Part shown: positions 56,980-64,000 of the stretch, one piece after another
Position numbering within the stretch: position 1 is the first letter of the stretch
Layout of the letters: each line of letters starts with the position of its first letter
Source: Parietaria judaica
Taxonomy: Eukaryota; Streptophyta; Magnoliopsida; Rosales; Urticaceae
NCBI GenBank assembly: GCA_954871525.1
Contig: OX940862.1
Location: 36,758,232 to 36,822,231, forward strand
DNA: 64,000 bases
Direction: 5' to 3'
Made by a program: the position numbers and the translations under genes
The notes under the pieces: generated by a model
Database searches by the model: none
What the model was told of the DNA's origin: nothing
The model's input: the letters and a program-made list of their open reading frames with translations, nothing else

Positions 56980-59702
56980 TGTTGGAAATCACGTCTCGGA
57001 TTCCGTATAATTATCACGATTTATACGTCCGAACCGTCAGGGTAACATTTAAAAATTATTTTAAAGCGGAAAACTTGTTATCCAAACAACGGTCCGAATA
57101 TCGGATAATAACTATATCCCAAGATCTGATAAATATTATGCAATTTAATATTCATAACACATTATTAATAAACTAGTCATAATAGGAAATAAATAGAAAG
57201 CAGTAAATGTTTGCATTTATTAACCCAATGCATAAGGCCGTACCTCGTTTGGCGATTTCGGCTGCGCACTCTGAATCGGGCAGGGCTCCGCCGGTGCTGA
57301 GGGAATCTCCCGTGATCTTCCGGGATATTGTCCTGGAATCCTCGTACCGAAGCGTGGGCTTCGCCGGCAGGACTCCGTCGCAAAACTTTAACTGATGGTT
57401 CTTTTTAAGCTTCCGGAGAAATAGTCTCCTAAGCCGAACCAGAAGAAGAGATCAGAGAGAAAATTCGCAGACCCTGAAGGAGAGGGAGAGTTCGAATTTT
57501 TCTCTGGGGAAGGGTGTGTAAAATGTGTAGAATGAGCTCCCTATTTATAGGCTCAAGACTGTAACCGATTTGGAGATATTCCCTCCCTAAATTCGAATTT
57601 CATTAATTAAATATAATTAATTATCTCAATCCAATGGTCCAGATTTAATCTCATCTAAATCCAATGGATATAATTAATTAGGGATTTAATTAAATAAGAA
57701 AGATTTAGATAAATCAAAAATCCAATCTTATCTTCTTATATCATAAAATTCGAATTATGTTATATATATATATATGAAATTCGAATTCTTATTATCTTAA
57801 TCCAACGGTTGAGATGATTCCTTAACCGATTTAATGGATCAAATAAGTTTAGGATAAATTAATTTATTAAAACAATTTTTCGAATTTATCCATAAATGTA
57901 ATTCGAATATATATACATATATATATATAATTAATCAATTCTTAATCCGACGGCATAGATTAAATCTTAGACCGATCCAACGGATATAATTTATTAATCA
58001 AATTCGAAAAATAAAACTTGGTCACCAAGTTATTAATTTCGAATTCATCAATATCCTAATCCAACGGTTGATACTAAATCATAACCGATCCAATGGATAA
58101 TATTGATTTTAGGGATTTGCCAAAATACCAAAACATTTGGTACTTATGCCGCAAATATAGAAATACTAAATCAAGCCATTCGAATTTACCTAGGGTTTTA
58201 TATAACAAACCCTAATTCGAATTTACACATATTAATATATATATAAATATATATATACATTTATTAATATAAATCTATTAATTATTAATGAGATATTAAT
58301 AATTAAATCCAAATAATTAAATTATATCAATAAATCCTGATCTCAATGTCACACATAAAAATGTCATGGTGCCACACCATCATTTAAATTCGTGACATGT
58401 GATTTAATTTCAAAGTTTATCGAACCGATCACAAACTTAGAAAATTCATAAATCACTAACCGTAAGTCGAAATGACTTGGTTCAAAAAGCAAAGCTGCTT
58501 AGAATTTAATTTCCAACAACATGGTGCTGATAGAAAATCTAAATTCTAACTTTCTTTTTATCAGTTAATTTCGTGTACCAAAATATGATACTTTTGCCAC
58601 GCCAACGATAAAACTATCTGATGTCTGACACAGACCTTTCAGTTTTATAAGTCAAGCCAAATGATTAAACATTATCCAGAATGTATTTTAATCACGTACG
58701 TATCATCCGTTACGGAGCTATCCTGGGGACCATGGACCCGTATCACTTAAGCTCCAACGAACTGCTAGTTGTTCGTCAAACCTCGAAGTGATTCCACTAT
58801 AGACCCGAGGCTGCACTCTTTAGTGATACGGTATATATTATTCCCTTTATAATAGCAGGGTGTCCATTGATACAATCAAATTCGGGTTATTGATCTTTCA
58901 CTTGATGATTCATAAATGAGCAGGCGGTTTTTACCGTTATGCCCCTCATTGTATTTACTTCCTTGACTCAGTCAGCAATATCATGAGTAACCCACTTATG
59001 GTTTCGATTCATAAGTTGCGCATGGGTATCTCTCACTTCTCACCACCGACAATCAAGGGAATCATCATCACTCTAAGGAGAGCTGTGTGATGCCCATGTC
59101 TATGACCAAGCTACCCTTACTGCTGACTCTCATGTTCCCAAAATAATAGTGTTGGGAACAGCTGTAATATTTCGTGTTCTTTAACGGTTAAATCAAAGAA
59201 CAATCAAGTCAGCAGCTTGGACTCAAGATCACTCAGGACTTAGATCGAATATCCATTTGATCATCTACTAGTGACTCAACTCCAAGTTATCAGTGACGGT
59301 CTTATATGATAACTTCCGGAGTTTAAGTCAGGTCCAGTCCAGTATGAAGACACTTCATACTTAATGCACTTCTAGTGAGTGTGACACACACAAAATCCAG
59401 AATAGGATTATCACTTAGTCACATTAATGACCTTATACGATTAATGGGCTCCCACCCAGTTGATCAGGTCACGGACATTTTAAGTTCATTTATTATGATT
59501 ATTAATTCTTCCTCACATTGACTCTGTTGTGATAATAATAACATAATTGCATCCTTCATGAACTAAGGAATCAAACATTCTATTTTACTCTACCAGAAAC
59601 TATAATAAGATTATCATAATAAGCATCATCTTTATTCAACGACTTGTCATAATCTTTTACAAAGGGATAAAATATCTTGTTTAAGGACACACATGTCCAA
59701 CA
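56980..59702 (-). mobile_element. 2.7-kb LTR insertion (giant solo LTR or short LTR element)
   Basis: Bounded by TGTTGG (56980) and CCAACA (59702), with exact AAGCC duplications at 56975-56979 and 59703-59707, so it is a true insertion. On the minus strand a TATA element (GCCTATAAATAGGGAGC, about 57562-57546) is followed by a leader, as in an LTR transcribed leftwards. No protein frame of note. At 58509-58518 ATTTCCAACA forms a perfect inverse of the left end TGTTGGAAAT, hinting that 56980-58518 is a unit of its own. It splits the protease coding sequence of the Copia element. Confidence 0.75.
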
Positions 59703-60658
59703 AAGCCGTCCCCGAGAGTCACATCGGCTAACGAGACTTTCGTGTAGCTCTTAAACCAATTCTCATTCGGTGTCATATGAAATGAGCCTCCGGAGTCCAT
59801 GGCCCATCGTTTGTCGGAGTGAACGGTGGAGACTACGAGAACATCGGCGCTCTAGTATCCATCAACATCAACTTGAACAACCGCCGCCTCCCCATCTCTT
59901 CTTTCGGTTGTCCGGCCTCCTCGGTTCGGGCAATTCTTTTTCACTTGTCCTTCCTCGTGACAAGAGTAACACTTGAAGACCTTCTTCGAACCTCAAAACT
60001 TTGACCGCATCTTTTTCTTTTCCTTAAAGTCTTTCTTGTCGGATCTAGCCCGAGCCACAACCAAGCTATTTCCGCTAGTACTATCAATTTCTACCTGTCG
60101 TTTGTGTTCATTTGACTTCAGAGCTCCAACGACTTCGTCAAGAGTAATTTCTTCTCTTCCATGTTGAAGAATGTCAACCATGTGCTCCTACGACCTCGGC
60201 AAAGAGTAAAGAAAAACCAAAGCTTGATCTTCGTCATCGTACTTCACATCAATGTTTTCCAAATCAACGATCAACTTGTTGAACTCGTCGAGATGCTCCA
60301 TTAAATCATTTCCTTCCGCCATCTTGAATGTGAAAAACCGCGCCTTGAGAAACAACCGGCTGGACAAAGTCTTCGTCATGTAAAGTGATTCTAGTTTCAA
60401 CCATATTTCGGCCGCCGTCGTGCACCTTATAACCTCCCGCAACACCTTATCACCGAGACTAAGAATCAAAGTATTGAAAGCCCTTTCCAACACCTCTTCT
60501 TTCTTTGCCGCGTCCCACGTTGCCGAAAGTTTATCTGCGCGAACAAGAGCCTTAGCAAGACCCATATTCTCAAGATGTGCCAACATCTTCACTTTCCACA
60601 ACCCGAAATAATTTAAGCCATCAAACTTCTCAATATCAACTTTTGAAGTCGACGCCAT
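59703..60658 (-). pseudogene. Copia Gag and start of protease, broken
   Basis: Gag starts at the ATG 60658-60656 (MASTSKVDIEKFDGLNYFGL). It continues with the UBN2/Retrotran_gag-type core: LWKVKMLAHLENMGLAKAL, LYMTKTLSSRLFLKARFFTF, LDEFNKLIVDLENIDVKYDD. A zinc knuckle CYSCHEEGQVKKNC has Gln in place of the zinc-binding His. The aspartic protease start WAMDSGGSFHMTP contains the catalytic Asp-Ser-Gly. Coding is interrupted by stops at about 60188 and 59993 and then by the 2.7-kb insertion at 59702. Confidence 0.82.
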
Positions 60659-60769
60659 CACAAAACAACCACTAAACTCCAAGGAAACAATTATCAAACA
60701 CTTGGCGTGCGCAGGAATCCTTAACATAAAACCCCAAATTTTAAACCCAACTTTGCTCTGATACCAATT

Positions 60770-61180
60770 TGTTGTGATGTTTCGGGGTCGGATACCTGCG
60801 GATTACGGATAGTATACTAGCATATATGTATACCTGCGGATTACGGATAGTATACTAGCATATATGTATATATAGCCTCCGTGGCTCAAATCCCAGACAA
60901 TCAATCGATGGAAATATAAAAGATGAAGACAAGAGAATTTACCCAGGTTCGGACGAAATCAAATGTCCTACTTTCTGCAAGAAGAGCGGTTTCACTAATC
61001 AAATCAATCCGAGATTACAAAGATTACAAGCACTCAAAGCTTTCTCTTTGCTCTCTATGATTCTCTCTCAAGAAGTTCTCACACCTTATTCTCTCCCACT
61101 CTTCCTTCATAAAACCAAAATGCTAGACTTTATAAGCACCCACAAATGGGACCCATTTATTTTAAAGCCACATCATCACA
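60770..61180 (-). repeat. Copia 5' LTR
   Basis: 411 bp, the partner of 53597-54007 with about 14 differences; carries the same 38-bp tandem pair. Followed on the minus strand by the Met-tRNA primer-binding site. Confidence 0.92.
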
Positions 61181-61265
61181 TGTGTCAAGTACAGCTTATC
61201 GATTATTAGAGAATTTGACGAGAACACAGTTAAGACAGGTAATATAGTTACGCAGAGGATAGCGC

Positions 61266-62416
61266 GACGGGGCGCGGGACGCTGAGGGAGGTTTACGGCC
61301 AGAGGAAGGGGGTATACGGGACGGTGCACGGTTCTGATGCAGTGGGATAAGGCAGGGAATGATGTCATTTGCAACGAGAGCTACGACATCATTGAGATGT
61401 TCAACTCCGGGATGAACGGGGCGACGACGAACCCGGGTTTGGACATCTCGCCGCCGGCACTAAAGGAGGAGATCGAGAAATGGAAGTGTGATTTACCCCG
61501 ATGTCAACGATGGGGTCTACAGGTATTTTCTCTTACGATCCAAAATATATATATATATATACATGTATAAACTGGGGCAGGCTTGCTTGGTGAAATCCGA
61601 TTATGATCGGGTTGGCCATGCCGAAACTAAATTCGGTTTACGACTACCCGCGGAAATCCGACAACATGGGCCAGTCCTCCCAAATTTAAATCCAAGTTCA
61701 GGGAAGTTAGGTATACTCGATATCGGTACTTAAATTTCAAGCCTTTACTGCTTAAACTGAGTTTTTAGATCTTCTGGCACTCGGTTTTCGGTTTTCCGAT
61801 ATTCCAGGTTCGGTGACCGACATAAAAATTATGTTCAATGATAAACTAAGAAAGGCCATCGAGTTACCGTTCGGATTGATTTTGATATGTTATCCGAACC
61901 GAACCAAATTATTCGATTACTTAGGTTCTTAATTTGCCAAGCAGATTTTTCAATTTTCAGCTTTTCATGGGACAAAGTGACAAAATTTTCTCCAAATTCG
62001 GTTAAAATCAATTAAAATAAGCAGTATTTTGTTTTCAAAACATATTTCTTTTGTAAAACATAATCACTATTATAGAAAATTATTGTTTAAAAGCTCATAA
62101 TTTTGGCCTGCCGGCTTTGCCTAAAACCCAAACCATTAGCCGGTTTCGATTATCTTATGCTGGTTTGGAAAAATATTCAGTTATTTTCATCGAAAATCTG
62201 TGGTAATCAGTTGTATTCATTTACATTCTTAGCCCATCATTTTTTTTTTCCTTGAGCAGATTCCGAAGGTAGCAGAGACGTGCGATTTCCCAGCAATTAT
62301 GGATGGTTACTACAAAATACTCTTCCCGTTGAATCCGGGCAGCATTCGGCCAGTTTTGCCATCAGGCTGCGAGCATAGTGCTTTCTTTGTCTGCCAAACG
62401 TTAAGCCGTTCAAATT
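61266..62416 (+). pseudogene. Glutathionyl-hydroquinone reductase pseudogene (right copy)
   Basis: Diverged duplicate of the GHR gene at 7039. It begins in mid exon 1 (match starts at the position equivalent to about 7483), so the catalytic CPWAHR part is absent. A 2-bp loss in the G run near 61308 and a second 2-bp loss near 61485 (TGGAA-GTGTG against TGGAATAGTG) shift the frame. The intact-looking stretch between is [20 protein letters not shown]. The exon 1 donor (ACAG/GTATTT) survives. About 370 bp covering all of exon 2 is deleted: intron 1 joins intron 2 near 61866. Exon 3 (from 62261, acceptor GAGCAG) reads [18 protein letters not shown] but loses its usual end through another deletion, finishing with SAFFVCQTLSRSN. 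Confidence 0.9.
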
Positions 62417-62580
62417 AACACTTTCTTAGGAGAACTAAGTAACCAAATACTCCCCAAAAAAGCCGGCTGAATAACCTAAAACCCAGTTCATGTGCGAACG
62501 ACTAGGTCATGTACACGTCTTCACTTGCATTGTGAAAGAAGAGGGTAACAAAAAAAAACGCAGAAGATGGAAGTCGTTTA

Positions 62581-64000
62581 TCAACTCGAGTTCGACGCTG
62601 GTTGAGATCCTGCGGAGCATAATAAATGATCAATCAGAAACGTAAATCTCGCGAATTGAAAAGTTAGACCAGAGACAAATGAAGTGAATTCGATTCGAAG
62701 TCGAGGCTTTCAACCAGAGGAGCAAGATGACGCTTACCAATTTGACGTTTGATGTTCCTGCAGAATTTACTACCACAATGACAAGGGAAAGTCTTGATAG
62801 GATGATCGTCATCGTCAAAGTCAATGCCGTAATCCTGCAAATATATAGTGAAAGTTATAAAGACCACCAAATAGGAAAGAGTTTTATCTTTTTAGTATTG
62901 GCTAGCATTATCAAGGGTACTCAGGGTATTTAACAATAAATGAGATTGGGGCTTCTAATTCAATTCTATATCCAGGCACCTAATCTAGGTTCAAACATCA
63001 TATTTGATCATTTGAATTTCTTATTGAATGGGAGTTTTCTTTGTTTAACGCTCGAACAAGAGACCGGCAATGCATTACGTTATCAATGAAGTGTTCAAGT
63101 TTCTCTTTGAATTTCAAAGCTACAGAGCTAAAAACGCTTTGCAAAAACCACCAGTGTAAGAAAGTGAAGAGAACAAAAAAGTCAACTCACCCATGTCAGC
63201 TCTTCCATAGCAGCTACGTTTCTCGTCGTGAAAAACGCAAGCTGTACAAACCCAAGTACAATAATTTGGTAACTTGCCAAAGAATTAAGAGATAGCACAT
63301 TATAAAAATTCTTTACGTGATAGTAGTGACGAGCTGACGTCTCCATATCAACGGGAATCTCCACCAAGTTTGAGTCGAGGCATCTATTATTTCAAATGAA
63401 CTTAGTAAACACACGAAACTGGTTCCCAGAAAGTATACAAACATCAAAAAAAGATCAATTAAATAGATTATAGCTTGAAGGCAGTAACATTTGAGAAGGT
63501 ACCTGTGATTAATGAACCTAGCAACGTTACCATACTGCGACGCATCTAAAGATAAAGCTTTTTTAGGCTTCGGAGTCGCTTTTGAACCCCACTCAGCATC
63601 AAGCAGCACTAGAAAGGAGCCATTTTTATTTTTTGCAGATTTTGGATGCTTCTCAAACAGCTCTGTGGTAGTAAGTATCTCCCCAACATATTCACATATA
63701 AATGCACCTTTCGGTAAGTCCTCAAGAGTCCGTAGACCCCACCCCTTCTCATCGGAAGCGAAAAACACCTGAGGAACATAAAGTAATCAACAAGTTGCCA
63801 AAAATAAAAAAGATGATCAATTATTGTTAAACGCGATTGCATGTTGATCAGAAAACTCGTTCTTAATATTGGAACCATAGCTGATAAGATAACTTCCTCT
63901 TTATAGGAATTAGTAAAACTACTGTATGATTGTTTTTGTTTTATCGGCTGCAACTAGGGTAAATATCGTTAATTAATAATTAGGGTAATATTTATTGTTA
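62581..64000 (-). CDS. SUVR-type histone methyltransferase, C-terminal exons (partial)
   Basis: SET-domain lysine methyltransferase of the plant SUVR group (histone H3K9-type, nuclear), running off the right edge. Minus-strand exons: 63768-63503, 63383-63317, 63241-63191, 62834-62738 and 62609-62581. All have GT...AG ends and matching phases and give one uninterrupted frame to the TGA. Seen: VFFASDEKGWGLRTLEDLPK and GAFICEYVGEILTTTELF (start of SET), ALSLDASQYGNVARFINHRC (cofactor and knot motif), NLVEIPVDMETSARHYYH, LAFFTTRNVAAMEELTWDYG (catalytic Tyr) and the post-SET cluster CHCGSKFCR, then GSQPASNSS. 62738-62834 and its neighbours are the counterparts of the broken left copy. Pre-SET and N-terminal exons lie beyond 64000. 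SUVR1, 2 or 4 identity is not resolved. Confidence 0.88.

Larger units (their letters stand above)
53597..61180 (-). mobile_element. Copia LTR retrotransposon, full-ended but defective
   Basis: LTRs of 411 bp at 53597-54007 and 60770-61180. The ends are TGTTGTGATG...CATCATCACA, and near-matching 5-bp flanks are CGTGT (53592-53596) and TGTGT (61181-61185). The primer-binding site TTGGTATCAGAGC (minus strand, about 60767-60755) matches initiator-Met-tRNA. Gag, protease, integrase, reverse transcriptase and RNase H follow in Copia order on the minus strand. A 2.7-kb insertion (56980-59702) splits the protease region; without it the element is about 4.85 kb, a normal Copia size. The LTRs differ at about 14 sites, so it is older than the Gypsy-type element. 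Confidence 0.92.
53291..61258 (+). pseudogene. MATH-domain protein pseudogene, split by Copia element
   Basis: Left part 53291-53596 and right part 61186-61258. Visible MATH (TRAF-like) motifs: IKFAWKIKNFSTINTEKLYS, RILIYPKGRNYDNILS and, in a shifted frame, FDSATLHDGWTR. After the Copia element comes VKYSLSIIREFDENTVKT. MATH domains bind partner proteins and occur in plant MATH-BTB adaptors and UBP12-type deubiquitinases; which of these this was cannot be told. Lesions: TAG 53306-53308; TGA 53399-53401 in place of the Trp of YKWR; a frameshift near 53555; the Copia insertion at 53597. It joins directly to the broken GHR copy at about 61262. Confidence 0.75.

Overview
This is a stretch of a eudicot plant nuclear genome. 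It shows spliced genes with GT-AG introns, a cytosolic ribosomal protein gene with a plant telo-box promoter, plant-only families (receptor-like proteins, NPF transporters, NB-LRR, SUVR methyltransferases) and dense, nested plant transposons. The species cannot be fixed from the sequence alone. Nearly all function lies in a few cellular genes at the two ends; most of the middle is transposable elements inserted into one another.

Left end (1-14,290). A retrotransposon LTR fragment cuts off a receptor-like-protein pseudogene (1,263-2,158). An apparently intact uL14 (60S L23) gene follows on the minus strand (2,843-3,966). Next is a long-TIR, Pack-MULE-like element (4,458-6,945) that carries a captured piece of the clathrin heavy chain gene, intron included, and has a second fold-back element inserted in one arm. 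It ends about 90 bp before an intact three-exon glutathionyl-hydroquinone reductase gene (GHR, 7,039-9,240). Convergent to GHR is a decayed SUVR-type SET-domain gene (9,561-10,564), then a small unknown gene (10,714-11,037), an LTR remnant and another copy of the long-TIR family.

Middle (14,294-39,669). One CACTA (En/Spm) transposon fills 25.4 kb, with matching CACTA termini and a 3-bp AGA target duplication. It holds: an ORF of a plant-transposon-protein type with an Asn-Thr-Glu-Asn-Pro repeat tail; a tandemly multiplied block with two BED-like zinc-finger pseudogenes on the opposite strand; a Tnp2-type transposase; and a composite gene joining a Ptta/En/Spm transposase domain, a DUF8039-like segment and a ULP1-type C48 peptidase. 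The transposase, the composite gene and the zinc-finger genes are broken. Arrays of a GCCGCGGC motif (full form ATGCCGCGGCAT) lie at both ends and also between the genes. A young non-autonomous Gypsy-type element (29,401-38,178, TSD ATAAT) sits in an intron of the peptidase gene.

Right part (39,673-64,000). A solo LTR (42,238-43,212), an NPF transporter fragment, LTR-like pieces and an NB-LRR fragment come first. The NB-LRR fragment is interrupted by a PIF/Harbinger element (48,306-50,465). Next is a tRNA-derived SINE split by a hAT element, then a MATH-domain pseudogene split by a Copia element (53,597-61,180), whose protease region is itself split by a 2.7-kb LTR insertion. The window closes with a second copy of the GHR-SUVR block (61,266-63,581 and onward). 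Here GHR is broken and SUVR is intact, the reverse of the left copy.
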